Shown here: positions 33,735 through 47,200 of the stretch, piece by piece
Layout: each line of letters opens with the position of its first letter
Position numbering within the stretch: the first letter of the stretch is position 1
Assembly (NCBI GenBank): GCA_963675135.1
Contig: OY776120.1
Span: forward strand, 21,852,001 to 21,916,000
Direction: 5' to 3'
Length of the DNA: 64,000 nt
Origin: Galeopsis tetrahit
Taxonomy: Eukaryota; Streptophyta; Magnoliopsida; Lamiales; Lamiaceae
Notes under the pieces: model-generated
The model's input: the letters and a program-made list of their open reading frames with translations, nothing else
What the model was told of the DNA's origin: nothing
Databases searched by the model: none
Program-made: the position numbers and the translations under genes

Positions 33735-34603
33735 TGTAGATGTTGTTAATTCTTAAATGCCTTAACATTATCAACAACATCTTAATTTGACCTTCCGAGA
33801 TTTTTTCTAAGTCTTTACTGAAATGCTACATTAAATGTTGACCTAAATGTTGTCGCATTTCTGGTAGGATCTAGAAGCTTCTACAAGGATCTGGAACCTG
33901 GAAGATTCCAGAACATTGGAGAACATGCTAGAACAGCCTAGATGCATTTGGAACGACCTGGAGCAGGCTAGAAGGATCTAGAAAGATCATGGAAGTTGTG
34001 GAAGTTGAGTTTCCTAAAAAATAGGACCTCAATGTGGAAGCCTCTAGAATTCGTATCCCACATCTATAAATACCCATTGAAGGCTTCATAATTCGGTGTG
34101 CTCTATTCGATCAATATCCTAGACCGAGCGTTCATCCCTGTTAGGAAATTGTGGCCAATAGTTCTACATTTTAGTTCATACGTTGTATACCACACGTATG
34201 ACTGTGTGTCTTCTTATCTATTGAGAGTGTAATCATTAGATAGACTAGGCATTTCGACAGTGTATAATTTATACACTTAGTTCATTTTCTAGACTTGGCA
34301 CCTGCCTCGTTTATAGTTTCGTTGTGAAAGTTATTGTTGTAACATTTCACACAACATTTGTACTTGAAGATAAGTATTGATTTTACGCCATAAGGCAGAC
34401 ATAGATTTTTATTTATAAAATCTATGTTAAAAGTATTTCCATTGTGTCTCGTTTGTTTTTAGTGTTTCAAGTCTTCCGCTGTGAATCTTAATTTCTGATA
34501 TTCTGTTAGAGTCAGTGTTGCACTATTTGTCTCAACATTCTGTGCAACATTTATCTACTTATACTTAAACACTTCACTTATACACACCCCACACACACTT
34601 TCA
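33735..34603 (+). repeat. 5' LTR of E2
   Basis: It opens TGTAGATGTTG and closes CACTTTCA. TATAAATACCC near 34060 is a likely TATA region. Several GTTG...CAACAT motifs lie near both ends. Confidence 0.92.
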
Positions 34604-34605
34604 GT

Positions 34606-34617
34606 TGGTATCAGAGC
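34606..34617 (+). promoter_or_regulatory. Primer-binding site of E2
   Basis: TGGTATCAGAGC lies two bases after the LTR and fits initiator methionine tRNA. Confidence 0.92.
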
Positions 34618-34682
34618 TGATACCTGACGACACTAGGTTAGATCTTTGGTCAAGTGTGTTTTTAGTTTAGTTTAGTTTAGCA

Positions 34683-37152
34683 ATGGAAACACATCACATA
34701 TCCACTGCACTTAGGCCACCCGTTTTAGATGGTTCAAATTATTCCTATTGGAAGCCTAAGATGCGTATGTACATCAAGTCAATTGATGAACGTGCTTGGA
34801 GGACTGTACTTACAGGTTGGGAAGCTCCAAAGAGACCAGCAGACGCAGATGGTGAAGTTCAACTCAAAAGAGAAGTTGACTGGATGGACGGCTGATGAAA
34901 TAACAACAGCAAGCTACAATTCTAAAGCTTTAAATGCTATTTTTACTTCTGTTGATGTTTCAATGTTTAAAATTATATCTAACTGTTCTACTTCTAAAGA
35001 TGCATGGGACAGGTTGCAAGAGCATTGTGAGGGTTCAGACAGTGTTCGAAGGACTAAGCTTCGAATGTTGGGGACAAAGTTTGAGAATCTCCGAATGAAG
35101 GAAGACGAAACCATTTCATCCTACAATGAAAGGTTAAGTGAGATAATTAATGAATCACATTCTCTTGGTGACCCTATTTCTAATGTTAGAGTAGTTCATA
35201 AGATATTAAGATTTGTTCCTAAAAGATTTGATGCTAAAATTTGTGCTATTGAAGAGGCAAAAAATACAGATACATTAAGTCAAAATGAGTTAGTGAGTAT
35301 TCTTAGAACATATGAAATAAACACTAATCAAGTTGATGAAAATGATGCTGATAAGAAAGTTGTGGTTTTTAAAGGAGAAACATCAAACATTTCTGAGATT
35401 CAACCTATCATTACTGAAGTTGATTCTGATTAAGAATTGCTTGATAAATGTCTCAAGGATCCTAACAACATTGCCTTACTTACTAAGCACTTTAATAAGT
35501 TTCTTAAGAAATCTGTGAACAAATCTAGTAACATTCAGCCTAAGATTCAAATCAACACATCAACACCTCAACCAGAAATGAGGAAAGGTCAATTCACACC
35601 AAGACTATCAAAGAGTGAAGGTAAACCAAGGTATGATCCTGAATTTCGAAAATCAGTTCAATGCAATGCTTGTTCTGGTTATGGCCATTATGCAAATGAA
35701 TGTGTCAATACTAGACTTAAGCAAAAACTGAATTTTAGTGCTACCTTGAGTGATGATTCTGATGATGATCTTGATGAATTAAATCAGAATGAATATTCTA
35801 ATTTTACCAGAATTGATTATAATGATTCCTCAGATGATGATCTGGATGAAACAGTTTCTGATGCTGTACCTGATGCTTCAACATCTACAGCAACATCAGA
35901 ACAGAGTCACCCAGATTTGAACTGTTTTAATGGTGTAGTTGATGATGCAGGAAAAAGGACTGATGACAATGAATACCAAAAGCTGTTAGATGATTGGAAG
36001 AATCAGAAACTCACCCTTGATTCTCTGAATAAAAGGAATGAGGATCTGACAGACACAATCACCAAGTTAGAAGTTATTCTTACCAAAAGAGATCTAGAAA
36101 TCTGTAACTTAAAGGAGAAACTGATAAATTCTACTTTATGTTTCAAGAAATATTCCAAGAGTGCTTCTGAGGTAAATAATGCTATAGCTACTGGTAAGTC
36201 TAATAATCATGGTTTAGGTTATGATGGTACTACTGCTTCTATTTCTGATAAATTTAGAAAACCTGTGAAATTTGTTAAGGCAAATGTTGACACATCTGGT
36301 GCAACATCTGCAGAAAAAGAGTCTCACAAGGTTAAAAGGAAGTATATCTGTCATTACTGTTTCAAAATTGGTCATATTCGTCCTTACTGTATAAAGTTGT
36401 TTGAAGAACAGAAAAACTTGAAAATGCTGCATAAGAAACTGTCACATCCTGGTAAACAGTTTTTGAAATCTGCATGGAAATCAAAAGCTACCTGTAATGT
36501 TGTTCATACCTCCTTAAAAGCATGTCTACCTGACTTATGGTACTTTGATAGTGGTTGTTCTAGACATATGACAGGTCGTATTGATTTCTTATCTGATTAT
36601 GTGACCTTGAATAGTGGTAGTGTTACATATGGTGGAGGTTCTAAAGGAAAGATTGTTGGTAAAGGAACTTTGAATGTTGAAGGTTTTCCTAAGCTTAAAA
36701 ATGTATTACATGTTGATGGCTTATTTGCAAACCTGATTAGCATTAGTCAACTGTGTGATGATAATTTGCATGTGAAATTTGATAAAGATTCATGTTATGT
36801 TCTTAATAAAGATGAAGTTTGTGTCATGACTGGTACTAGGTCAGCTGATAATTGCTATCTTATTGGAACAAATATGTGTAACTTGTCAAAACATGATGAA
36901 AATGTTTTATGGCATCAAAGATTGGGTCATGCAAATTACAGAGCAATGAAAGAGCTAATCAAAGCAGATGCAGTAAAAGGAATTCCAGAACTTAGGTTTC
37001 ACAACACCACTGTATGTGGACCATGCCAAAAAGGTAAGCAGGTAAGAATGTCACACAAAATGCTGTCACATTGTACTACACATCGATGCTTTGAATTACT
37101 GCACATGGATTTGATGGGTCCTATGGAAACTGAAAGCATTGGAGGAAAGAGG
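34683..37152 (+). pseudogene. E2 gag-pol, Gag to start of integrase
   Basis: ATG 34683 starts Gag (LDGSNYSYWKPKMRMYIKSI). A frameshift near 34880 and TAA at 35431-35433 break it; from 35434 the second frame is open to the E3 insertion. There are two CCHC knuckles (CNACSGYGHYANEC and CHYCFKIGHIRPYC), usual for SIRE-type Gag, with an acidic and coiled-coil segment between. The protease motif is WYFDSGCSRHMTG, and the integrase zinc domain is WHQRLGHANY ... CGPCQKGKQ. The frame stops at AGAGG 37148-37152 and resumes after E3 at 51543 without loss of phase. Confidence 0.88.
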
Positions 37153-38592
37153 TGTTGGTCCCTGAACGAGTAGTGAATGGGATTAAAGTCTAGAGGGGAG
37201 GGGTGAATAGACTTTAAAACTTTTTCAAACAGAGTTGGGAACCTCTTCTGATTGCTATGTCAACTGGACTGCAAGTCTGCTGGTCCAGATGACTATAGTG
37301 ATCTGACTGAAGAGGTTATATGCGGAAATATGGTGGCCCTGGTTTAGACTCGTTCTTGTAACTTGTTTTACTTTGTGAAACTACTCAGCTGATGCTGGTT
37401 TGAAAGTTATGGCCTTGTTTTGAAGAGTGTTGAAATCACAGTATGCACTATATAATAATGAATGTAAAAGCAGAAATGTAAAGTGCAGAAAGTAAATAAC
37501 ACCGGATTTATAGTGGTTCGGATATACGATCCTACGTCCACTCTCACGTCCTAACGTGATGTTTAATCCCTTTAATTTCCACGAAATTACAAGGGTCTTG
37601 TCCTTTATAGTCCCAAGGTTAGGACTTTGAGATCTGAGCCGTCCTAACAACTGCGGTCTCCACAAGTGATTGTAAGCACTTGCACTTTGGGGGGTTTCAA
37701 AAACTTAAACCTTTCGGTGAGGGTTTGGGGTTTTTGAGATGTATCCAACTAATGGTTCAAGCTTATAATTTGCTTAACCACTATGCCTAAAACAACTGAT
37801 GTACAATATGAATAAGTTTCAGGTTCTTAAGGGTTGGATAGGAAGCACTTAAGAGCTATGGATAATCTAATGGATTTCTGGCTCTTGGAGAATTCTTAGA
37901 ACAATGTGGCTTTATGCTTGATTGCTTGCTTAGCTTGTGAATTCTCTCTCGTTGCTTCTGTGTTTTGTGATTCCTCATCCTCTTGTATTTATAATGGAGA
38001 TTGGGTGCAACTAGCCGTTGGAGTTGACTAGCCGTTTGAGCAATCTTCCCATAATAGCTTGATTCCTTGATTCCAGCCGCTTGATTGCTTCAATCCTGGG
38101 ATCATGTCAATCTTCTAAATAAGGTAGGTCTTCGTTTAAATTGCAAGATGACTTGGGAATCAGCCGAGTCCTTGAAGAGCACATAGTCTTCTGATCTGTA
38201 CTTCTAGTCTTCTGACTACTCTTCTGGCCTTAGGTCTTCTGTCTTCTGATATCAGACGAGTACTACTCTTCTGATCTGGAAATTCTTTGTACTGCTTTAG
38301 GCCATCTTCAATCTGGGACTCCATCAGATAAGTAGGTATACAAGCACCTTAACATATCTGGTCTTCAAGGATCTTCTAGTCTTCATGTCTTCTACTCTTC
38401 TTATCTTGAGGATAGGCATGTAAGCCATGACTGTGCTGATCAGCTGCTATCAATACAGTTGATCACACAAGACTAGTCTAAGCTGTTCTATACAAGTCAG
38501 CTGATCCTATTACATTTATAAACTCTAAGTGTTTTGGCCATCAAAACTATTCTAACATCAAGTGGGGCTTAGGGTGAATTTATATCCCAACA
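37153..38592 (-). repeat. 3' LTR of E3
   Basis: It opens TGTTGGTCCCTG and ends TATCCCAACA on the plus strand. TCTTCTGA-type motifs are frequent at 38190-38400. The start resembles the E1 LTR (shared AGTCTAGAGGGGAGGGGTGA) but the rest differs, so E1 and E3 are related families. Confidence 0.95.
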
Positions 38593-38609
38593 ATTTCCCC
38601 CTTTTTGAT
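38593..38609 (-). promoter_or_regulatory. Polypurine tract of E3
   Basis: The minus strand reads ATCAAAAAGGGGGAAAT against the 3' LTR, identical to the E1 tract. Confidence 0.88.
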
Positions 38610-38816
38610 GAAGCCAAAACTATATATATGATAAATGCTCTTAATAAGATAAGATAGGAGTTTATAAACTTCATAAAAACTGAAGTATTTGATGAAGACA
38701 ATGAGAGTTTGTCTTGAAAGCAAAGAGAACTAAACTTGAATATATAGAACTTTTACAGATTACAAGTAATAGTTTCTTAAGGCTTTGAAAGTGGTCTTCA
38801 TCAGGTCTTCTGATCT

Positions 38817-41800
38817 TCAGATGCGGAAGGCAAGGTACAGACGAGATCGAACTTCTTCCATGTGCTGCAGGTCTGTAACATTCTCCTCTTCATAGATCTT
38901 CTCTAGGATCCTTTTGACTTCAATGAAGTCTGTTCTTCCAGAATCCAGAGTGGGAGGATCCCATTTGGGTTCTTCAGGAGTTAGGATTCTGCAGTTGTCA
39001 AGTTCTTTGGCTGTCTTGACTACTTCTTTCCAGAACTCTGGATCTTCAATGTTCATGAATTGATTGAACTGGAAGAATTCATCTTCATAGGTTGGGAGAG
39101 GGCCAAATTTTCTTACAATGTGGTGTTGAATTTGCCATTTCTTCTTAAGAGGGTACCACCTTGGTAGCTCATCTTGAAGGGCTAGATAGTCCACATAGTT
39201 GCTATCAAACACCAGAACTTTATCTTTCTGTGTCAGAGCATTTTCTTTCAGTGCTTTCTCCTTGAGAACTTTCCTGAGTTTGGCTATCTTCCTGTCAAAT
39301 TTGGCTTTGACTGCTTTCGCATCTTTTAGCTTCTTTTGTTTAAGCTCTTGAGCTTCAAGCTCTTTTCTTTTCTTCAACTCTAAAGCCTCTTTCTCTTATG
39401 CAGTAGGCTCTGCTGGAGTTGACTTCTGAGCTTGCTCATCTGCTTGCTCATCTGCCTTCCTTTTCCTAGTCATTCTTTTCTCGGAAACTTATTCTGTAGA
39501 GGCAGTGATCTGCAGACTTTTGGCAGTTGCTTGAGTGGGAGCTTGGATGTCTTCTTGAGCAATTTCTTTGCCTTTGCCTTTCTTGCTCTTGATTTTGCTT
39601 GATAAATCACCCAAGGTTTCATTCAACTCATCTTGAGATACTACCATTACAGCTTGTTGTGCAGTAGTCTTCTCTAGAGCTTTTATCAATACATCTTCCC
39701 CCTTTTTGGCTTCAGCAAGTGCAGCCGCAAAAGGCTTCATGGCATTCAGAATCTCCACTCTAAGAGTTTGTTGAAGAGCCATGGCGTTGACTCTGCCAAC
39801 ATGAGTCAGATGAGTGATGCTATGGTCTAGAATCTGAGCATGAGAGTTGGAGGAGGAGGCAGCTTCTAGTTTTGCTGTAATTGCTTCCAGTCTGGTTGCT
39901 GTCTCCTTCAGCTGAATCTGAAGTTTTTCATTCTCGGCTGTAGCTGATTGGAGAAGAGCTCGACCTTCAGTAGCTCTTGCTTCAGCATCTTCAATTCTTG
40001 TCTTGTAGGTGTTTTCCATGCGGTTGACCTCATTGGTGTAGAGATCAGCAAACCTGGTGGAATGGTCACCTGCCTTCTTCAGAATGCTGGTCAGATACTC
40101 ACTTATCTGATCGTGAAGAGATTCTCCAAACTTGTCTTCAATGTCAATGATCTGGTTATGAAGACGAGTTCTCTGCTCCTTGACTGCCTTTTCAACATAT
40201 CTTCCAAGCTGTAGGCCTAAACCCTTTTCAAAGTGTAGGTCTATGGCAGCCTTGACCTGTGAGCATATGTCTGCTGTATAGTCAGCTGTTGAAGTAGAAG
40301 TCGAGGCAGTACCTTGAGGCTTTGGATGCACTGTCAGGGCTTTGCCTCTGTCTTCAGCTGAAAGGTACTCTTCATTGAGAAATGTGGTAGTGGCCTTAAC
40401 CAGGTGGGACATAATGGTGTCTCCTTTGTCAATGAAGTGAGGTAGAGTATCCTTAGGCATGAAGTGATCAGGAATAGTGATTACTTCTCTTTCAATCTTG
40501 GTTCTGTCAGCTGGTTCAGCTGAGTCTTCCGCAGGAACAGACGCAGCTGAGTCATTCATTTTTGCTGTGCCATCTGTCTGTTGACCTGATATGCCTTCTG
40601 GGATAGAGGCATCATTAGGTGAAATTCCTAGAATTCTGTGGCATACTGCTGTAAAGGCTTCCTCGGGCAGCAGTTGAGCAAAAGATGTAACTTGAGCAAC
40701 TTCTTTTTGCTCCATTTCCCAGTCGAGGAAATTAGCTTTTCCTCCCATTCCTTCCATGACTTCAATAAGGTCATCCACATCATCTCTCCTGAGTTCAATC
40801 CAGGTGCAGATTCTGAGAATTTGTTCGAACTGAACTGATTCCTCATCAATACCAGGAATAGTAGACTTGAGCAGGTTTGCTATCTTCATCCTCATTATCT
40901 TCTCCCTTGTGCACATAGGATAGTGGACCATTCTGGATTGAGGTTGAGAGGGACCAGCTTGAGAAAGGTCTGCTGGTGCCATGTCTTCTGGAACAGAAGA
41001 AACAATGATGGTAGGAGTTTGAGTATTTGGGGTAGTGTCCTCTGCTGTGTGAGTATCAGCAGGGATTTGGGAAGTGATATGTTCTTGATCTTCAGTGATC
41101 TGTTCATCAGCAGGGTTTTGAGTCTGCTGGTCTGGTATAGTATCTTCATGAAGATCAGTAGAAGGTTGAACCTGTAGATCTTGGACATCAGCAGGGGTAG
41201 GCAATAGAGATTCAGGGGTTGAAGTAGGTTGAGCTTGTTCCTCTGCTGTGTGAGTATCAGCAGGGATTTGGATATCAGTGTTTGAGTGGTCAGATGGGTT
41301 GGAGTCATCAGAAGGGTTGAAGGATGCAATCGGGGCTATTACCATGGGAGTAGGAAGCCTCGATTTCTTGGACTTTTTGTTGGAAGAAGAATTATTCTTC
41401 TTTCTCTTCTGATCCTTTGACAATTTAGAAGGAGTAAAAGAGGGAGAGGGTTTAGAGGTACCTGCCTTCTTCAAGGGAGAGGCAGTGGGAGTGGCATCTG
41501 AATCAGATGGGGAGATGAGCCCAGATCTGATTAGATATCGTCTTTTTGCTAAGGTCTGATTGTCATCATCATCATCCTCAGCAACCTACTTCTGAGCCTC
41601 TTCTTTGGTTGGCTCCTCTTCTTCTTCAGCAGAGTCATGATCAGACTCTTGTGCTGCCTTCTCAGCCAACAGCTTCCTCTTTTCTTCTTTTAACCTTTCT
41701 GCCTCAGCAAGAGCTTCCTTTCTCAAATAATATTTGGAGATGTGAAAGGTCTTATGAGGTCCCATCTTGTACTTCTTTGGGAGAATAGCTGGAAGGATGA

Positions 41801-42488
41801 TGCTCAGCTTGTTGACAAAGCTGACTGTAGCTGCTACCTTCCATACCTTCGATTGTAAGTCCAAAGTGACTTTCTTTGCCTCAAGAGCAATTCTTTCTAA
41901 GAATAGTCCTTGCCAGTCTCCATCGATCTGATCCCAGATTGCAGCCATTACTCGAACCTTTAAAGTAGTAACAGCATCATGACTGAATGTGTTACCAAGT
42001 AACATCTTTCCTGCAATATCCAACAAGGTTTGGAATTTTGGTTCAAGTTGGGATTTCTTTAGCCCAGTTGCATCAGTAGCCTTGATTCTTCCACCAGTAA
42101 ACATCTCCATATACTCCTTTTCTCTATTCATGATGTAGTTGGAAATATTTATTTTCCCCCTTGACAGGCCAAACAATTCCTGAAGAATTTCCCTTGTAAC
42201 CTTGACTTTGTGTCCATTCATGACACTTTCGACATGAAAACCCTTCATCACGGCGTTTGCATAGAATGTCAGAACGTCTTGTTCATAGACATTAGTTGGA
42301 GCTGCTTCCAGAAAGTCTCTGAGTTTAAGATTGACGCACCGAAGCAATATCTCCTTGTTCTCATCTGAGTGTTTGCCTTTGAAAAACAGAGCATTCTCCG
42401 TAAAAATCTTCCCTTCCTTGGACCACTTTGCAGCATCCAAGGTGCCAGTATTCTTGGTCTTCTCGTCGTAAATTTCAATGATTGCCAT
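38817..42488 (-). pseudogene. E3 3' ORF, one frame with three in-frame stops
   Basis: From ATG 42488 (MAIIEIYDEKTKNTG) one frame runs 1224 codons to 38817, broken only by TAG 41586-41588, TAA 39489-39491 and TAA 39396-39398. Modules: N-terminal (NGHKVKVTREILQELFGL, LLDIAGKMLLGNTFSHDAVT, DGDWQGLFLERI), central (YPMCTREKIMRMKIANLL, VMEGMGGKANFLDWEMEQ), then coiled coil, and C-terminal (KKKWQIQHHIVRKFGPLP, EEPKWDPPTLDSG). All match E1. Linkers are rich in Pro, Thr, Ser and Asp. I see no signal peptide or membrane segment. The N-terminal part looks distantly like the Athila ORF and the Transposase_32-like region of E2. The function is unknown. Confidence 0.78.
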
Positions 42489-44277
42489 AGTAGAGTCTGA
42501 GTGTTAGAGTTTGAAGGGGTTTGAGAGAGAGTAATGTGATTAATTGAGTAATATGAGCGACAGGGTTTGGGAGAGGTTTTAGGGGTGTGAATATATACTC
42601 CAGAAAATTTGATCTAACGGTCAGATTTGTGTTTGAATTTGGAGTAGAGCCCAAGATTTCCTTCTTTGATTTCTTAAATTTGCCGGCTGGTTATGCCATT
42701 TGGCAATTGTTGATTTGTTGGCAATATGGTACTTGAGTATTAATGACATCATTACCAAAAATAGCCGTTGAGACTAATTTATGGTAAGAATTGATCATCA
42801 AGGCCGTTTTCTATAAGAAAATTGCATTCCTTATATAAGCCAATTTGTTTAATTACATTCAGGAATAAATCTAGAATGAATTACATGATCAAGACTAGTC
42901 ATTATACTCTAAATTTGTGTGATTTGATCAGCAGAGTGAGGTCTTCTGAGTTCTTCAAGATGTCTGCTGATTGTCTTTGAAAAGTCTTCTGGTCAGCTGA
43001 GTTGGTCTTCTGATCAGCTGAGTAGAGGAAACGGTGTTTGCTGTGATGATCCAACCTGGATGGATCCTTCCAGCTTTATTGTGAGTGATGATCCAACCTG
43101 GTTTGATGGATCTTTCAGCTCCTTCTTTAAATCAAGTGGAGCTAGTCTAGACATAGTCCCACTGATTTAAATGTTTCTCACCATCGGATGTTCCTCATCA
43201 TCAGATGGGATGTAGCATCTAATGTGCTCTTGTTGAATTTCTTCGCTTCTCTTGAAGGGGAAGAAAGGTTGAGGGGTGCTTCAATGGAGTTGAAGAGAGG
43301 GCCATGGACTCAGCCTTCATGTTCTGTTTAGACACAGTAGCTTTGCATAACAAGCTTTCCATGTAGAACTTCCTTCTGGAGAAGAAGCTCTGCTTGCTTG
43401 CTACTTTGTCCTCTGCATCTCTTCCTCCTTTAGCTTTCAACAAGAACGTCTCTTCTTCCTTTAGCTTTCATGAGCATACTTATGTTGAGTAAGCCATGTA
43501 TATGGATCTGCATCATCTTCATTTTCTGGACAAATCTTCATCTCCTTCACCCAAGATTTTGGTTGAAGAATGATCTCCATTCCATCTCTTCTTTCAATTG
43601 TCTCCATACCTGAAATAAGAAAAGTGTTAGATGTTTTGTGTTCTTAGGTGTTCTCATAACTTCTCCTTTTATAGGGGTAGAAATGAGGTAGTGGAGAGAA
43701 AGATGACAAAACTATAGAGGTGATAGGTCTGAATTTCTGAAAAGTGATTTCTTAAGATCAGCAGTGAGTTTCTTGATCTAAGGGTTCACATTTAAGGATA
43801 TTCAGACTTTATCTAATGGAATGCAGAAATTATAAATTTTGACGATGAGTTATTTGAAATCCGTACTGTGCATGCATACTGTTGAGTCGGTGAGGATGGT
43901 GTATTAATCCAGCCAAGTATGACTCAGTTAGTATACTGTATTTATGTATATGAATAAAGTATTTTATGAAGAATAGTTTATTAATATACATAGTTATACA
44001 TTGCTTAGAGTAAGGAGATCAAATAGCTTTGTTCAAGTCTGCTATATATATATATGTATATGTATACTATGCAATGCAGATTTTAGAGTATTTCATCAAG
44101 GATTCTTAAGGTATCATTGATTCCCCCTTGATTAGATAACTCTATGTTTTCCCTCAGCTCTATATGTCTTCATTGGGAAAGAACTTACCTGAAGATGAGG
44201 GTGTCTATTCACCTCATCTGATTCTCCTAGTCTGCTGCACTTGGGTCAGCTGAGGTTTTCAGCTGATCTTTCCTTCT
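42489..44277 (-). other. E3 spacer between pol and 3' ORF
   Basis: Non-coding. A purine tract on the minus strand lies at 44119-44129 just past pol. GATGATCCAACCTGG occurs twice near 43043 and 43088 as an imperfect duplication. Motifs TCTTCTGA and AGCTGAG recur, as in the E3 LTR. No promoter for the 3' ORF is clear. Confidence 0.65.
44119..44129 (-). promoter_or_regulatory. Internal purine tract downstream of E3 pol
   Basis: The minus strand reads AAGGGGGAATC, like the E1 tract at 24524, and both are followed on the plus strand within 40 bases by CCCTCAGCT. Confidence 0.5.
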
Positions 44278-47200
44278 TCATGTGCTTGGGTCCAGGAGTC
44301 CTAAGCTGTAACATAAGGTCTTGAACCTTTCTTCAGCTAGGGGCTTAGTCAAGATGTCTGCTCTTTGGATATCTGTGTGAATTTTCTCCATCTTGATGTC
44401 CTTCTTTTCAAGGTGATCTCTTATGAAGTGGTGTCGAATGTCGACATGCTTGCACCTTGTGTGGAGGACTGGATTTTGAGTGATGGCAATGGCGCTGCTG
44501 CTATCACAATAAATAGGGACTTCTCTTGCCTCTACATTGTAATCCTTGAGTTGTTGAACTAGCCAGAGCAGCTGACTACAACAACTACCAACTGCCATGT
44601 ATTCTGCTTCAGTGGTGGAGGTTGCAACTGAGGTTTGCTTCTTAGAGAACCATGATATCAGCTTGTTTCCTAGAAATTGACAGGTTCCTGATGTGGACTT
44701 CCTATCAATTCTGCATCCTCCAAAGTCTGAGTCAGAATAGCCACTCAATTCTAGATTGTCATCAGCAGGGTACCATAGTCCTAGGTTGACTGTTCCTTTT
44801 AGGTACTTGAGAATCTTCCTTGCTGCTTCTAGATGACTTTGCTTTGGGTTTGCTTGAAACCTAGCACATACTCCTACAGCAAATGTTATGTCTGGTCTGC
44901 TAGCTGTAAGATATAGTAGAGATCCAATCAGTGCTCTATATTCAGCTTGATTAACTGCCTTTCCGGACTCATCTGGTTCCATTTTGAAAGATGTCATCAT
45001 AGGAATCCTTGCAGTCTTGCTTTGTAGAGCTTTGAATCTTTCTAATAGACTTTTGGTATACTTGGACTGGTTGATGAAGATCCCTTCTGAACTCTGCTTG
45101 ACTTGAAGTCCTAGGAAATAATTCATCTCACCCATCATGCTCATTTCGAATTTTCCTTGCATAAGTTCAGAGAACTTCTTGCACATTTCTTGATTTGGTG
45201 ATCCAAATATAATGTCATCTACATATATTTGTACCATTAAAATGTCTTCTCCTTCTTGTATTCTGAAGAGAGTTCTATCAATTTTGCCTTTTGTATATCC
45301 ATTGTCAAGTAGGAATTGTGACAATGTGTCATACCAAGCTCTAGGGGCTTGTTTTAGACCATAGAGAGCCTTCTTCAGTCGATATACTTGATCACCTTTT
45401 TCAAATCCTGGAGGCTGCTCTACATATACTTCTTCTATCAGAATACCATTTAGAAAAGCACTCTTGACATCCATTTGATATACCTTGAAGCCCATATATG
45501 ATGCATAAGCTAGAAATAGTCGAATGGCTTCTAATCTGGCTACTGGTGCAAAAGTTTCATCATAGTCAATCCCTTCAGATTGTGAATATCCTTTTGCAAC
45601 TAGCCTTGCCTTATTTCTAGTTATCACATCATTTTCGTCCTTCTTGTTCTTGAATACCCACTTTGTTCCTACTACATTGTGGTTTTCAGGACGATCTACC
45701 AATTCCCAGACTTCATTTCTTTCGAATTGGTTTAGTTCTTCTTGCATAGCAGTGATCCAATTGCTATCTGTCATTGCTTCTTCTATGTCAGCTGGTTCAA
45801 TGTTGGAGAGGAAAGCACACCAGCAGAACATAGATGATTGAGAATTCTGATTCAGTTGTCTTCTTGTCTTGACACCTGATTCTGCTCCTCCTAAGATGAG
45901 GTTTGATGGATGGTTGTTCCTCCATGTACGCCTCACTGGAGTATCTGAATTGGATGAGTTTGGATCCTCATCTGATCTAGTGCCATCAGGAGGGTTGACT
46001 TGATTAGGTCGATCATCATTTGTATCTTGAGTGTCAAAGAAATCATTCCCCCTGGCATTTGGGATTGATGCATCTTGATTCTGGTCAGCTTGTCCTACTT
46101 GAGTTTGAGATCTAGTGACAGGTCTATGAGGCTTATCTTCCTCTGGTTCTTCAGGGAAAGGTTCATTGACTTCAATGAACTCATCTGGTTTGGACTTGAT
46201 CACTAGATGTCTCATCTGATCTGCAGCTGAGTTTGTTTCTACTGCATTCTTTTCACACGATTCATCAAAAACAACATGAGGTGTTTCTTCCACAAGAAGG
46301 GTTCGTTTGTTGAGTACTCTAAATGCTTTGCTAGTTGAGGAGTATCCTAAGAATATCCCCTCATCTGCTTTGGCATCAAAAGCATTCAACTTACTCTTCC
46401 CATTGTTGTGAATGAAACACTGACAACCAAATATATGAAAGTAAGATACTCTAGGTTTTCTTCCTTTCCACAGTTCATATGGAGTTTTCTCATGTATTTT
46501 ATGAATACCTGACCTGTTTTGAGTGTGACAAGCTGTGTTGATGGCTTCTGCCCATAGCTTCTTGGGAGTAGAAAATTCAGCAAGGAGTGTTCTGGCCGCT
46601 TCTTTGAGTGTTCTGACTCTTCTTTCAGCTACACCATTCTGTTGTGGTGTTCTTGCTGCACTTGTCTCATGCTGAATACCATTAGAAGTACAATAGGCAA
46701 TTATATAAGAGTTAATAAATTCAGTGCCTTTGTCACTTCTAATTTTCACGATTGGTTCTCCTTTCTCTACTTGGATCCTCTTCAATAGTTCAGGGAGCTT
46801 CTGCTGTGTTTCACTCTTCTTGTATAGGAAGATAACCCAAGTAAACTTGGAATAATCATCTACAACAATAAGAGTGTACTTCCTCCCTGTTAAAGTGGTT
46901 GGAGTGATTGGTCCAAAGAGATCCATGTGAAGCAATTCAAGAACTCTGCTGGTTGATGCTGTCTTCTTGGTCTTGAAGGAGACCTTTGTTTGCTTTCCTT
47001 GTTGACATGCATCACAAACCTGATCTTTACAGTAGAGTTCATTAGGCAGACCATCAACTAAGGATTCCCTTGCTAACTTGTTCATAGTCTTAAAGTTCAG
47101 ATGGCTAAGACGTTTGTGCCATAGCCAGCTGACATCTTTAGGGCTCTTCACAAGCAGGCATGTATCCTTAGGACAGCTGTTCCAATTTGCAAGATACATA

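Noticed and set aside
37381..37665. 94-codon minus ORF in the E3 LTR, also present at 50327-50530
   Set aside because: It is inside both LTR copies, has no family pattern and is shortened by one indel in the other copy.
39948..40214. Plus-strand ORFs opposite the E3 3' ORF
   Set aside because: Antisense shadows of a coiled-coil coding region.
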